Assembly: GCA_014055525.1 (NCBI GenBank)
Contig: WIAH01000002.1
Span: forward strand, 185,197-249,196
Length of the DNA stretch: 64,000 nucleotides
Source: Nitrospira sp. CR1.3
Lineage (GTDB): Bacteria > Nitrospirota > Nitrospiria > Nitrospirales > Nitrospiraceae
Reading direction: 5' to 3'
The position numbers were made by a program, and so were the translations under genes. Numbering within the stretch: the first letter of the stretch is position 1; each line of letters starts with the position of its first letter. Under the pieces are notes generated by a model. That model searched no databases. It was not told the origin of the DNA and saw nothing but the letters and a program-made list of their open reading frames with translations. Shown piece by piece: positions 1 to 8,828 of this stretch.

Positions 1-2
1 GC

Positions 3-548
3 CGCAATCCGCTGATCATCGAACGGCTTCGCGCCGCCGGCTTGGACGTGACGTACGAGGAAGTGCGCGCGCTGGCCGGCACAGACTCCGTGGGACGACC
101 CCATATCGCCCAGCTGCTCATGAACAAGCGCTACGTCACTTCTGCGAAAGACGCGTTCGATCGCTACCTGGCGGAAGGCCGCCCCGCCTATGTGGCGCGG
201 GAACTGCCGACTCCGGCTGAAGCGATCGGTTGGATCAGAGAGGCCAAAGGAGTGGCTGTGCTGGCCCATCCGACCTGGGTCAAGGAGTCGGGCGAAGGGT
301 TGAAAGCCTGCGTGACAGCCCTCAAGGAAGCGGGGTTGGGCGGCATCGAAGTCCACTACAGCACCCATACGAAAGCGCAGACGTCCAGCTATCTTGAGCT
401 GGGCAGACAATTGAATCTCCTCATCACCGGCGGCAGCGATTTTCACGGCGTCACCAAGCCCGACATCGACGTCGGCAGAGGACGCGGAGATCTCAAAGTC
501 AACCCGCAGCTCCTCGTCCCGCTGAAGGAGGCGGCCGCCAGGTTATGA
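3..548 (+). CDS. PHP-domain phosphoesterase, 5' end outside window
   Basis: The reading frame is open from the first complete codon, so the gene starts upstream and only the C-terminal ~181 residues are here. The visible part matches the PHP (polymerase and histidinol phosphatase) family of TrpH/YciV type. It has the segment ending in GRPHIAQLL, a VAVLAHPT metal-ligand strand, a GIEVHY strand and the closing ITGGSDFHG motif, whose Asp and His are metal ligands in this family. Family members hydrolyse 3',5'-nucleoside bisphosphates or act as 5'-3' exonucleases on short RNA; which applies here cannot be told from this fragment. The start of the PHP fold, with the HxH motif, is missing. It is followed by a promoter and a kinase gene, so it is probably the last gene of its own transcription unit. 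Confidence 0.85.
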   Translation, partial: RNPLIIERLRAAGLDVTYEEVRALAGTDSVGRPHIAQLLMNKRYVTSAKDAFDRYLAEGRPAYVARELPTPAEAIGWIREAKGVAVLAHPTWVKESGEGLKACVTALKEAGLGGIEVHYSTHTKAQTSSYLELGRQLNLLITGGSDFHGVTKPDIDVGRGRGDLKVNPQLLVPLKEAAARL

Positions 549-590
549 GGCAGCCCGCCATTCCTGAGTCGACATGTTTCCCCCAATTCA

Positions 591-618
591 TTGACTCTCC
601 AACTCGTTCCGTTACACT
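591..618 (+). promoter_or_regulatory. sigma-70-type promoter of the kinase/phosphatase/FHA genes
   Basis: A -35 box TTGACT (591-596), a 16-bp spacer and a -10 box TACACT (613-618) lie just downstream of the preceding stop codon. The expected transcription start near 625 would give a leader of about 27 bases before the kinase ATG at 652. Five of six and four of six consensus positions match. This is inferred from sequence only. Confidence 0.55.
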
Positions 619-651
619 GAGACCGATTCACCACAACCGAGATCGCATCCC

Positions 652-2052
652 ATGTCGAAGGCCTGGAACTGGGTGGTTCCACATATTGTCGGCATCCTGG
701 CAGCTCTGCTCGCAGGCCCGATACTCAGCAGCCTGACGGTCATCCAGACCTACGCCATTCCATCGCTTTCGTTGAATGGAGCGGCCGCCGTCCGTCTGGT
801 CGCCGACATCGTTGCGCTCGCCTTGCTCCTCTCACTTGCTGTCAATGCCTTTAGAGAAATCCCGGATAACGGTCGTGGCTCAAGCTTTCTCCGGCGCATC
901 GTGCTCCCGCTTGCCGTCCTGATTGTCGTCATTTACGGAGACAAAGCGCTGCGCGGTATCGGCTTCCCGCTTGTGGAGCGGATCGGCCTCACCCACTATC
1001 TCTGGACGTACTCCTTCGCGATAGTCGCATCGGGCCTCTGGCTCACCGCGATGTGGCTGAGCAACCTCGGATCGCTTCGGGAAACGTTCTCTCCTGTCCG
1101 GGCTGTTAAGCGCCAGGGTTTGCGTCAGCCACCTGTGGAAGAAGAAGGAGAGACGGACAGCAGCGGGGAACTCAACGCGGCCCCAAAGGACAGCGCGGCC
1201 GCTGCCTTGCCGATCGGTGCGCCGCCCGCGATGCTGGGCCGCTACAAGGTTCTCAAAGAGCTCGGACGCGGCGCTATGGGTGTCGTGTACCTCGGAAAGG
1301 ATCCGACGATCCAACGATTCGTGGCGATCAAAACCATGCGGCTGGATCAGATCGACGACAGCGAGAAATTGCAGGAAGTCAAAGCCCGATTTTTCCGCGA
1401 AGCGGAATCCGCCGGCCGACTGTCGCATCCCAACATCGTCACTATCTACGACGCGGGCGAACAGGACGACCTCGGCTACATTGCGATGGAAGTGCTGGAG
1501 GGGAATTCGCTCAAGCAGTGGTCGCGCCAACCCAACCTGATGCCGGTGGCCGACGTCGTCCAAGTCCTTACGACGGTGGCGGAGGCTCTTGATCACGCCC
1601 ACCAGCAGGGCGTAGTCCACCGCGACGTCAAGCCGGCCAACATCATGCTGACCAAAGACCGGCTGGTCAAGGTGATGGATTTCGGGATCGCCAAGACGGC
1701 TTCGAGCAGCAGGACTCAAACGGATATGGTCCTGGGAACCCCGACTTATATGTCGCCGGAACAAATCTCCGGCAAGAAGGTGGACGGCCGTTCCGACATC
1801 TTTTCGCTCGGTGTGGTCTTGTTCGAACTGCTCACGGGACGGCCGCCGTTTACCGCGGACAACCTTTCAGCCCTCCTTTTCGCGATTGCCCATCAGCCCC
1901 ATCCTCCCTTGAACTCCGTCCGCAAGGACCTCCCGCCGATGTTCCAAGAAGTGCTCGACCGCGCGCTGCAGAAGGAACTGCCGCAACGATACCGCCGCGC
2001 GGGAGAATTCGCCCAGGACCTGCGCGCCTGCCTCCAAAGCCTCGCAGCCTGA
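652..2052 (+). CDS. membrane-anchored Ser/Thr protein kinase
   Basis: This 466-residue protein has four hydrophobic segments (about residues 8-28, 44-65, 82-100 and 117-137), an acidic linker, and a complete Hanks-type kinase domain from about 197 to the end. Visible landmarks are the glycine-rich loop GRGAMGVV (205-212), the ATP lysine in VAIK (Lys227), the catalytic HRDVKPAN (323-330, Asp325), DFG (343-345) and the TPTYMSPE activation segment end. All key residues are present, so it should be active. The membrane part is N-terminal and the kinase C-terminal, the reverse of PknB-type kinases, and no PASTA or other extracellular sensor domain is seen. It is followed 11 bases later by a PP2C phosphatase and then an FHA protein, a standard reversible phosphorylation module. 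Substrates are unknown. Confidence 0.93.
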   Translation: MSKAWNWVVPHIVGILAALLAGPILSSLTVIQTYAIPSLSLNGAAAVRLVADIVALALLLSLAVNAFREIPDNGRGSSFLRRIVLPLAVLIVVIYGDKALRGIGFPLVERIGLTHYLWTYSFAIVASGLWLTAMWLSNLGSLRETFSPVRAVKRQGLRQPPVEEEGETDSSGELNAAPKDSAAAALPIGAPPAMLGRYKVLKELGRGAMGVVYLGKDPTIQRFVAIKTMRLDQIDDSEKLQEVKARFFREAESAGRLSHPNIVTIYDAGEQDDLGYIAMEVLEGNSLKQWSRQPNLMPVADVVQVLTTVAEALDHAHQQGVVHRDVKPANIMLTKDRLVKVMDFGIAKTASSSRTQTDMVLGTPTYMSPEQISGKKVDGRSDIFSLGVVLFELLTGRPPFTADNLSALLFAIAHQPHPPLNSVRKDLPPMFQEVLDRALQKELPQRYRRAGEFAQDLRACLQSLAA

Positions 2053-2063
2053 ACTGGAGCTCT

Positions 2064-2885
2064 ATGGCCATGCGGACTCTCCATAGCGCCAAGTCGGACG
2101 TGGGACTCAAACGGACGCACAACGAGGACCGATTTCTGGCCGACGCTTCACTCGGACTCTACGTGGTGTGCGACGGAATGGGGGGAGGCAATGCCGGCGA
2201 GGTGGCCAGCATGATGGCCATTGAATCTGTTCACGCTCACCTGTCCGCCATCAGGGTGGATGCCGATTCCTCGCCCGACATCCCCGACGCCAATCTCTCG
2301 CTGGCGACCCATCGCCTCGCCACAGCCGTCCACGCCGCAAATGAAGCGATCCATCGAGCGTCCTGGGCCAATCATGCCTACGCCGGCATGGGCACGACGA
2401 TCATCGCCGTTCTCCTCTCGAACGATCTCTTGTCGATCGCCCACGTCGGAGACAGTCGTCTCTATCTGATCCGTAACGGCACAATCGACCCGCTGACGGC
2501 CGATCATTCCTGGGTCGCCGAGCAGGTGAGGCAGGGGCTGTTGACGGAAGAAGAAGCCGAGCGCTCCCCTAAGAGAAACATTGTCACCAGAGCGTTGGGA
2601 GTCGAACACACGGTCGAGGTTGAGGTCGGGGAAATTCCGGTCCGCCACGGCGACCGCTTCCTCCTGTGCTCGGACGGCTTGACGCGCGGAGTCCGCCCGG
2701 CGGATATCTTGCGCACCATCGAAGACACAGACGATATGAGCGTGACGGCGGACCGCTTGCTGACCATGGCCAATGATGCTGGAGGAGACGACAATACCAC
2801 CGTCCTGCTGCTGAACATGCAGTCCGAGGTGTCGGTCCCGTTCTGGCAACGCTTCACCCAAGGATGGTTATCCAAGGCCTCATAA
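2064..2885 (+). CDS. PP2C-type protein phosphatase (PppA/Stp1-like)
   Basis: This 273-residue soluble protein of the metal-dependent PPM/PP2C family removes phosphate from Ser/Thr (and sometimes Tyr). The metal-binding Asp residues are visible in RTHNEDRF (17-24), VCDGMGGG (35-42), LLCSDG and GGDDNTTV. HVGDSRLYLIRNG is the typical core strand. Its length fits bacterial Stp1/PrpC enzymes of about 240-270 residues. It lies directly behind the Ser/Thr kinase, with a GGAG at a short distance before the ATG, and its end overlaps an upstream in-frame extension of the FHA gene. It presumably resets the neighbouring kinase and its targets. Confidence 0.93.
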   Translation: MAMRTLHSAKSDVGLKRTHNEDRFLADASLGLYVVCDGMGGGNAGEVASMMAIESVHAHLSAIRVDADSSPDIPDANLSLATHRLATAVHAANEAIHRASWANHAYAGMGTTIIAVLLSNDLLSIAHVGDSRLYLIRNGTIDPLTADHSWVAEQVRQGLLTEEEAERSPKRNIVTRALGVEHTVEVEVGEIPVRHGDRFLLCSDGLTRGVRPADILRTIEDTDDMSVTADRLLTMANDAGGDDNTTVLLLNMQSEVSVPFWQRFTQGWLSKAS

Positions 2886-2905
2886 TCAAGACAAGGAGAC
2901 GCTCA

Positions 2906-3601
2906 ATGGCTCACACAATCACCGATAGCGCCAAACTCCTCGTGAAACTGCAGGGGCAAGGTTCACGTATTATCGAGATCCCGAACGACAGTTTCACGAT
3001 CGGCAGAAAGGCCGGCAACGACTTGCCGATCGACGATCACACCGTGTCCGGCCAGCACGCGAGAATCGTGAAGGTCCAATCGGTGTATTTTCTGGAAGAT
3101 CTCAAGAGCACCAATGGCACCTCGGTCAACGGCAAACAGGTCGAGCGGCATCAATTGCGCGACGCCGACGTGATCACAATCGGCCAGCACCGGATCATTT
3201 TTCAGGAACCAGCCGCCCCAGGTCAGCCAACGCCATCCGATTCCCTGAATCTCGATGAAACCATGGTGATCAGCGGCAAGGGAGTCGTGCCTTCCGCTTC
3301 CGCAAAAGTCCTCGTCACCGGCGGCAAGACCGACCAACTGGAATATCTGTTGTCCAAACCAGTCAGTTTGATCGGATCGCAGGAAGGCGCGGCAATCCGG
3401 CTGACCGGCTGGTTTGCGCCCAAGTCGGCCGCGCAGATATTCCAGCGAGGCGGAACTTACGTTGTATGTCAATCGCAGGGAGGGAAACACCTGCTCGTGA
3501 ACGGAAAAGAAGTCGCAGGGCAACAACAACTCAAGAACGGGGATCAGATCCAGGTAGCGGGAGTTACGTTGACCTTCTACCTGCTCTCTTCCGGCAAGTA
3601 A
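2906..3601 (+). CDS. FHA-domain protein, possibly tandem FHA
   Basis: The start is placed at the ATG at 2906 because AAGGAG sits 8 bases upstream; an in-frame ATG at 2864 lies inside the phosphatase gene. The 231-residue product has a clear forkhead-associated domain at about residues 10-100, with TIGRKAGNDL, the VSGQHARI strand and LKSTNGTSVNG. These are the phosphothreonine-contact residues of the family. Residues about 130-231 look like a second, degenerate FHA fold (VSLIGSQEGA, later LLVNGKEV and LKNGDQIQV). Between them lies a TMVI segment that could be a phosphoacceptor. FHA proteins read the phosphothreonines made by Hanks kinases, so this is the probable effector of the kinase and phosphatase just upstream. 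Confidence 0.9.
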   Translation: MAHTITDSAKLLVKLQGQGSRIIEIPNDSFTIGRKAGNDLPIDDHTVSGQHARIVKVQSVYFLEDLKSTNGTSVNGKQVERHQLRDADVITIGQHRIIFQEPAAPGQPTPSDSLNLDETMVISGKGVVPSASAKVLVTGGKTDQLEYLLSKPVSLIGSQEGAAIRLTGWFAPKSAAQIFQRGGTYVVCQSQGGKHLLVNGKEVAGQQQLKNGDQIQVAGVTLTFYLLSSGK

Positions 3602-3617
3602 GAGCCACGTCCCGTAC

Positions 3618-4286
3618 TTATTGTCTGAAGAAGAGGGTGCCCTTTGGAAGCGTCTGATAACAGCGGTCGGAGACTTCCTGCGCATGCTCCTGCAAACACT
3701 GCATCACCCGACCATCGCCCGGTCTCATCGTCGCACATAGCCGCCTGACATCCTCCTGACAAGCGGCCATCGTGCGGCTCCGATCTTCTTTCCACTTCAC
3801 AAACCGTTCGCGTAAATAGCTCTGACATGGCAAGGGAAGATCTTTCGCGCGCCGCTCCAGGCATCTTGCACGTCCGGGGCCTTCAGCAGAATCGGGACAA
3901 AGCTGTTCAATTTCCGCTTCACATTTGAGCCGCATGATTTGGGCGACACGCGGGTCCGTCGGGACCGCACCATTCGTTCCCCTTCCCAGACGATCTGAGA
4001 CTTCCTGGTCCAATGACCGTGCCGGCTCCGGCGGTGAGGAAGGGGCGGCCCCGGGAATCGATAGATCCAGAGCCGGCTCGGCGAGAGACGCTGACCCCGC
4101 AGGAACAATCGACCCTGGCGAAGAGGCCGGCACTCCAGCAACGGCATGAACTGAGCCGGCCGCCCCCTTCGCCGACAATTCCTCTTGAGTCGGCAAACTG
4201 GTCACTATCGAGATCCAGACCGACGCAAGCCCGACGATGGTGATGGTGCCTGCCGCGATCCGGCTGGCCGCATCCTGCTGAGCCAT
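3618..4286 (-). CDS. membrane-anchored protein with GLG1-type cysteine-rich repeats
   Basis: This 222-residue protein has an N-terminal hydrophobic segment at about residues 10-30, a Pro/Ala/Ser-rich low-complexity linker to about 95, and two copies of a cysteine-rich repeat. Each copy has the pattern C-x6-C, a Gly-containing turn, CL, then C (starting KCEAEIEQLC and ACQEDVRRLC). This is the pattern of the 'cysteine rich repeat' of Golgi apparatus protein 1, found in bacteria as periplasmic proteins of unknown role. It should be anchored in the inner membrane with the repeats in the periplasm. It converges on the FHA gene with only 16 bases between stop codons. The function is unknown. Confidence 0.75.
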   Translation of the reverse strand: MAQQDAASRIAAGTITIVGLASVWISIVTSLPTQEELSAKGAAGSVHAVAGVPASSPGSIVPAGSASLAEPALDLSIPGAAPSSPPEPARSLDQEVSDRLGRGTNGAVPTDPRVAQIMRLKCEAEIEQLCPDSAEGPGRARCLERRAKDLPLPCQSYLRERFVKWKEDRSRTMAACQEDVRRLCATMRPGDGRVMQCLQEHAQEVSDRCYQTLPKGTLFFRQ

Positions 4287-4364
4287 ACCCTCTCCTTTTC
4301 CGTTCTAAGGCCAGCATAAGACAAGGAACTTCAAAAATCGATGAAATGTCCGGATTCGGCAGGG

Positions 4365-4399
4365 GGGGACAACCACCCTTCCGGTCGGTGGCTGTCCCC
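4365..4399 (-). terminator. hairpin downstream of the 4460-5473 gene
   Basis: Two 13-base arms (4365-4377 and 4387-4399, GGGGACAACCACC against GGTGGCTGTCCCC) pair with one A-C mismatch around a 9-base loop. It lies between the end of the minus-strand gene 4460-5473 and the start of the minus-strand gene at 4286. There is no clear U-run, so it may be a stabilising hairpin or an imperfect terminator. Confidence 0.5.
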
Positions 4400-4459
4400 G
4401 TTCAACGCCGGAAGAAGAAAAGGGACAGGCACCGGTTGCGCCGGAGCCAGTCTCTACGC

Positions 4460-5473
4460 CTAGTTTTCGGGGGCTTCGACGATATGATTCTCAAACCTGG
4501 TACAGCCTTCGGCGAGCAGCCGATTGGTCAGCATCTCACCGGGCCATTCGATGGGAAGATCGGCGGTGAAAACCCAGACGTCCGGCGAAGTCCAGACGGG
4601 GCCGTGTTCTTCGGGAAGTTCCGGATCGAACAAATCGGTCCAGACCGGCATGTAGACTCCATTGCCGCATTGTGTGTGAAGATGAACGATCGTCCGAGCG
4701 CGGACCAAGGGGTCGAGATCGCGCCACACCGCCGCCGTCTCGTCCGCCAGTCGATGCAGTCTCACGGCATTCTGCGCATCAAACATGGCGTAGGCGGCAT
4801 AGACGGGGGCTTCGATTGTATCGGGAGCATGGGCCAGCTCGGGACATTGTTCAACCAATCCCTCCAGCAGCGCCCGGCGGTGCGGGTCCTCAAGCGAGTC
4901 CGGCAGACCTGAATCGGGAACACCGATCAATTCGAACAGGAGAAACGCCGTATTTTCGACCGGTGGGTGCAGCCGTGCGGCGATCGAATGGACCCGCTGT
5001 GAATCCGCCACCGTGCTCAGGTGTTCATTGAGCGATTGCAGGCTCAGCGGTTCCAGCGTCGCGTCGGTCAACAGACGGGCTTCAACGCGCACGACGGTCC
5101 CGGCGGAGAGCCGCAGATGCCGATGCAACAGATCCGCCGTCGCCACCGGATCGATCTTGAGCTTCAAGGGATGCGTGAGATTGGCCTGAAGCGGCAATTC
5201 CAGAGCCGCCATGACCGCGTAGGACAGTTTTTCGTCCGCGGGCCCGTCCAGCAAGATGGCGCAGGAAGCTTCGGCCACGAGATCAAAGAGCCATTCCGCC
5301 ATGTCCTCATCGAGCGCCGCCAGGACCGTCAATAGATCGTGTTCGCGACCCTGCTCGAGAAACGCCTGCAACGTATCGATCGCCGCATCCGTATCTCCAT
5401 GATCGTGCCGACGAGCGTTGATCAGGTGGATCAGATCTCTCGTCAGGGGATCAGGACGGGACCAACTCAGCAT
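4460..5473 (-). CDS. uncharacterised 337-residue soluble protein
   Basis: I do not recognise this family. The protein is acidic, Leu-rich and without signal peptide or membrane segment. It starts MLSWSRPDPLT and consists largely of predicted helices. Its base composition and third-position bias match neighbouring genes, which argues that it is real. Residues about 25-60 (DTLQAFLEQGREHDLLTVL) resemble helical-repeat proteins, but no repeat is regular enough to name. The C-terminal third has several Trp and Asp residues (DVWVFTADLP). No catalytic motif could be seen. The gene is monocistronic or last in its unit, with a hairpin just after its stop codon. Confidence 0.75.
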   Translation of the reverse strand: MLSWSRPDPLTRDLIHLINARRHDHGDTDAAIDTLQAFLEQGREHDLLTVLAALDEDMAEWLFDLVAEASCAILLDGPADEKLSYAVMAALELPLQANLTHPLKLKIDPVATADLLHRHLRLSAGTVVRVEARLLTDATLEPLSLQSLNEHLSTVADSQRVHSIAARLHPPVENTAFLLFELIGVPDSGLPDSLEDPHRRALLEGLVEQCPELAHAPDTIEAPVYAAYAMFDAQNAVRLHRLADETAAVWRDLDPLVRARTIVHLHTQCGNGVYMPVWTDLFDPELPEEHGPVWTSPDVWVFTADLPIEWPGEMLTNRLLAEGCTRFENHIVEAPEN

Positions 5474-5582
5474 GTCGGAATACCTCGTCGCTTACTCAGG
5501 TCCATGTTGCCAAACTTTACCCCCAGGAGCAAGCGTCAGGGGGTTTTGGTTTGTTCATTCGTTCTCGAGAATTCGTCTTCCG

Positions 5583-5996
5583 TCATTCGCCGATCACCTT
5601 CACCAACACCCGTTTTCGTCGTCGCCCGTCGAACTCGCCATAGAAAATCTGCTCCCACGGCCCGAAATCCAACTTGCCGTTCGTCACTGCAACCACCACT
5701 TCCCGCCCCATCAACTGCCGTTTGATATGCGCGTCGCCGTTATCTTCACCCGTCTCGTTATGCCGATACGTCGCTTCATGCGGTGCGACGGTCTCCAAGA
5801 AGCGGTCATAATCCTGGAGGAGCCCTGCTTCGTCGTCGTTGATATACACGCTGGCGGTAATGTGCATCGCGTTGACCAACACCAACCCTTCCGTCACACC
5901 GCTCTTCCGCAGCACGGTTTCCACCTGACCGGTGATATTAATGTAGGCGCGGCGCGTCTTGGTTTCGAACCAGAGTTCTTCTCGATACGATTTCAT
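5583..5996 (-). CDS. YjbQ family (secondary thiamine-phosphate synthase-like)
   Basis: This is a 137-residue member of the UPF0047/YjbQ family. The start is placed at 5996 because GGAGAGGG precedes that ATG; a longer open frame to 6185 has no comparable site. Family landmarks are [30 protein letters not shown] and the C-terminal [18 protein letters not shown] run. E. coli YjbQ has weak thiamine-phosphate synthase activity and can rescue thiE mutants, hence the name; the physiological function is not settled. It is transcribed away from the ribonucleotide reductase gene across about 100 bases, so the two probably have back-to-back promoters. Confidence 0.9.
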   Translation of the reverse strand: MKSYREELWFETKTRRAYINITGQVETVLRKSGVTEGLVLVNAMHITASVYINDDEAGLLQDYDRFLETVAPHEATYRHNETGEDNGDAHIKRQLMGREVVVAVTNGKLDFGPWEQIFYGEFDGRRRKRVLVKVIGE

Positions 5997-6099
5997 GCCC
6001 TCTCCTCTGTAACCCGGGTATTGTCTTCGACCGCGCGAATGGATGCAAGCCGGTCGGTCGATAGCATGGCAAGCAAAACCGATCCAAGGACAGGATATA

Positions 6100-7869
6100 A
6101 TGGAGCGCATGGCCCGCAGATCGTCACACATTGTCCCCCGGACCCGCCCGCGGCTTTCTCCGGAGGCGCACGTGGTGCTGCGCAACCGGTATCTCGCAAG
6201 AACTCCTGACGGCAGGGTGGTCGAAACTCCCGTCCAGATGTTCCGTCGAATCGCGACCGACGTAGCCAGAGCCGAACAGCGCTATCCGGCTGCCTCCAGA
6301 TCGTCCGACGCCGCGAACCGATTCTACGACAGCATGGCGCGCCTCGATTTTCTTCCCAATTCGCCCACGCTGATGAATGCAGGACGCCCGCTTCAACAAC
6401 TTTCCGCCTGCTTTGTGCTGCCGGTCGACGACTCGCTCTCCGCGATCCTTGACAGCGTCAAGTATCAGGCGCTCATCCACCAATCGGGTGGCGGAACCGG
6501 GTTCTCTTTCAGCCGATTGCGCCCGCATCACGATCTCGTCGCTTCCACGAACGGTGTGGCGTCCGGGCCGTTGTCGTTCATGCGTATCTTCAACCTCACC
6601 ACGGACGTGATCAAGCAAGGGGGAACCAGGCGGGGCGCCAATATGGGCATACTTCGCGTGGATCATCCCGATATCCTCGAATTCATCGGACTCAAGCGAA
6701 GTCAGAGCGAGATGACCAATTTCAACCTCTCCATCGGTCTGACCGACGCCTTCATGCAGGCACGCCGGCTCAATCGACCATACTCGCTGATCAATCCCCG
6801 CACGGGCTTGCCCACAGGACGGCTCTCCGCCAGGATGGTGTTCGATCGTCTGGTCGACGCCGCATGGGCAACCGGTGAGCCTGGCGTCCTGTACCTCGAT
6901 ACCATCAATCGGGCGAATCCTACACCCCAACTCGGAGGCATCGAAGCGACCAATCCTTGCGGAGAACAGCCGTTGCTTCCGTACGAGTCCTGCACGCTGG
7001 GGTCGATCAACGTCGCGCACTATGTCGTTCGCCGGGCGAGTCGCTCCCTTATCGACTATCCTCGATTGGCTTCGTCAATTCAGACCGCCGTCCGCTTTCT
7101 TGATAACGTACTCGACCGTAACCACTACCCTCTTCCCGAAATCGAAGCGGCGACCCTGCGGACGAGAAAGATCGGTCTGGGGATCATGGGTTTCGCCGAT
7201 TTGCTGATCGCCATGAGCATCTCCTATGATTCGAGTGAGGCCCTGAAGACCGCCTCAAGTCTGATGGCCTTCATTCAGTCACACGCTCATGAGGCCTCTC
7301 GCCAACTCGCCAAAGACCGCGGGACTTTTCCTGCTTACCGAGGCAGCGCTCTCCAAGACCGGCATGACCGCCGGCGCAATGCTACGGTCACGACGATCGC
7401 CCCCACCGGAACGATCAGTATCATCGCAGGATGCTCTCCCGGGATTGAGCCGCTCTACGCCATCCAGACTGTTCGTACGGTCATGGAAGGAACCAGGCTG
7501 ATCACCGTTCACCCGGCATTCCTCCGCATGGCGCGGGCGGCAGGGCTCGACATGAAACGCCTTCAATCCTCCCTTGATGAGGGACCATCCATCCAGCACC
7601 TCGCTACGATCCCGCAGGACTGCCGCCGGCTGTTCGTCACGGCCCACGATATTGCTCCGGACCATCACGTCCGCATGCAAGCCGCCTTTCAACGCTATAG
7701 CGATAGCGGCGTCTCAAAGACCATCAATCTACCCTCGACCGCCACCAAGGCCGAAGTCGCCCGGTCGTTTTTGCTCGCATACGAACTGGGATGCAAGGGA
7801 TTGACCGTTTTTCGAACGGGCAGCCGGGCGCATCAAGTGCTTTCCTGCTCCAAGACCCAGAGTTGCTGA
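6100..7869 (+). CDS. adenosylcobalamin-dependent (class II) ribonucleotide reductase
   Basis: The enzyme reduces ribonucleotides to deoxyribonucleotides using a radical from adenosylcobalamin, so it works with or without oxygen. I place the start at the ATG at 6100, nine bases after AAGGA; this gives 589 residues. Class II signatures are all visible: [12 protein letters not shown] and the following SACF cysteine, [38 protein letters not shown] with active-site cysteines, [11 protein letters not shown], and [18 protein letters not shown]. The C-terminus ends in CSKTQSC, probably the swinging cysteine pair that is re-reduced by thioredoxin. It is a short form without the long zinc/TSCPD C-terminal extension of many NrdJ proteins. 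A cobalamin-binding protein gene lies about 1.7 kb downstream. Confidence 0.93.
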   Translation: MERMARRSSHIVPRTRPRLSPEAHVVLRNRYLARTPDGRVVETPVQMFRRIATDVARAEQRYPAASRSSDAANRFYDSMARLDFLPNSPTLMNAGRPLQQLSACFVLPVDDSLSAILDSVKYQALIHQSGGGTGFSFSRLRPHHDLVASTNGVASGPLSFMRIFNLTTDVIKQGGTRRGANMGILRVDHPDILEFIGLKRSQSEMTNFNLSIGLTDAFMQARRLNRPYSLINPRTGLPTGRLSARMVFDRLVDAAWATGEPGVLYLDTINRANPTPQLGGIEATNPCGEQPLLPYESCTLGSINVAHYVVRRASRSLIDYPRLASSIQTAVRFLDNVLDRNHYPLPEIEAATLRTRKIGLGIMGFADLLIAMSISYDSSEALKTASSLMAFIQSHAHEASRQLAKDRGTFPAYRGSALQDRHDRRRNATVTTIAPTGTISIIAGCSPGIEPLYAIQTVRTVMEGTRLITVHPAFLRMARAAGLDMKRLQSSLDEGPSIQHLATIPQDCRRLFVTAHDIAPDHHVRMQAAFQRYSDSGVSKTINLPSTATKAEVARSFLLAYELGCKGLTVFRTGSRAHQVLSCSKTQSC

Positions 7870-7979
7870 CCTTCACCGGCGCAAATTCTTCCCACAAAAT
7901 TGACAGGGTGCGAGCTTGGTGATAAGTATTTCCCCAGATTAGATCTCACGTGTTCGACCGTTCAGCCGGGAGGTGTTCG

Positions 7980-8705
7980 ATGGCTGTGTTTGCAGGGACC
8001 CTGGCGTCCGTCGGGACTCCTATTGATTTTTCGCGCTTCTTTGCCCGTCAACCTGAGCCGGATCTGGAATTTACGGAGGAGGAGCTCGATCAAACCACCG
8101 CAACGAGACCCATCTCCCCCATGAAGCAGCCGAAAAAAAGCGGCGGCGGGCGGACGCTCCTCTGGATTCTCCTGCTGGTCCTCGTCGCCGGGGTCGGCTA
8201 CATCGCGATGGAACCGGAGCAGCTGACCGAGTGGCTCGCTCCCCTGTTGGGCGAGAGCGCACCAAAGCAGCCGTTACCTCCGGTCGCGATGCAACCAAGG
8301 CCGCCGGTTGAGCCATCCGCTGCTCCCCCATCGACTCAACCGATGTCACCTCCCGGTGAGATGGCTTCTGCTCCGCCGACCGCCGCTGCGCCCGCTCCTG
8401 CTGCGCCGGCGCCTCCACCGATGACGCAAGCACCTGCGCCAGTTACCCAGGCGCGGACAACCTCATCGCCCCTGTTTGCCGAAGGACAGCGGGTCACCGT
8501 CATGGGCAACCCGACCGCCCCGGGCGAGATGGTTCCTTTAACCTTGGATCCCGCCGGCGCCAAGCCCGGTCCCGCCATTCGTCCCGGTGTGACTTTGAGT
8601 ATTCTGGACGGAGATCTCCAGCCAAGCGGCTGGGTCTACTCTGTCCGCACGGACGATGGCGTCAGAGGATGGGTTCCGGAAAAGCGGCTGCGGATGAAGT
8701 TTTGA
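7980..8705 (+). CDS. membrane-anchored protein with Pro-rich linker and SH3-like end
   Basis: The 241-residue product starts at the ATG at 7980 behind GGGAGGTG. Residues 1-50 are cytoplasmic and charged. A single membrane segment (about 56-76, LLWILLLVLVAGVGYIAM) follows a KKSGGGR stop. Next comes about 80 residues rich in Pro/Ala, and finally a small beta domain from about 155 with GWVYSVRTDDGVRGWVPEKR, which resembles bacterial SH3 domains. Bacterial SH3 domains usually bind cell-wall peptides, so the C-terminus is probably periplasmic and reaches the wall. A terminator hairpin follows, so the gene seems to be transcribed alone. The precise function is unknown. Confidence 0.8.
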   Translation: MAVFAGTLASVGTPIDFSRFFARQPEPDLEFTEEELDQTTATRPISPMKQPKKSGGGRTLLWILLLVLVAGVGYIAMEPEQLTEWLAPLLGESAPKQPLPPVAMQPRPPVEPSAAPPSTQPMSPPGEMASAPPTAAAPAPAAPAPPPMTQAPAPVTQARTTSSPLFAEGQRVTVMGNPTAPGEMVPLTLDPAGAKPGPAIRPGVTLSILDGDLQPSGWVYSVRTDDGVRGWVPEKRLRMKF

Positions 8706-8735
8706 TTCGCTGCCTCCTTTCACGAACTCGATAAT

Positions 8736-8755
8736 GGCCGGAGCATTCTCCGGCC
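8736..8755 (+). terminator. intrinsic terminator after the SH3-like gene
   Basis: An 8-bp perfect stem GGCCGGAG/CTCCGGCC with a 4-base loop (CATT) is followed by a pyrimidine-rich run TTCCTTCCT. It lies 30 bases after the stop codon at 8705. Confidence 0.7.
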
Positions 8756-8772
8756 TTCCTTCCTGCGCTCTG

Positions 8773-8781
8773 TGCTATAAT
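8773..8781 (+). promoter_or_regulatory. extended -10 promoter of the HAD phosphatase gene
   Basis: TGCTATAAT (8773-8781) is a perfect extended -10 element (TGnTATAAT). No good -35 box lies 17 bases upstream, where the terminator stem sits; extended -10 promoters often lack one. Predicted transcription start is near 8788, about 40 bases before the ATG at 8829. Confidence 0.6.
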
Positions 8782-8828
8782 CTCCGCCGCCGGTCTCTTC
8801 TCTTCCTAACAACACATCGGCCGTGCTC

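Noticed and set aside
880..1764. 294-codon minus-strand frame within the kinase gene
   Set aside because: Lies wholly over the conserved kinase motifs on the other strand; no recognisable protein features.
5510..5575. CCCCC/GGGGG arms followed by a T-rich run, resembling a terminator
   Set aside because: The stem is broken by mismatches and no plus-strand gene ends before it.
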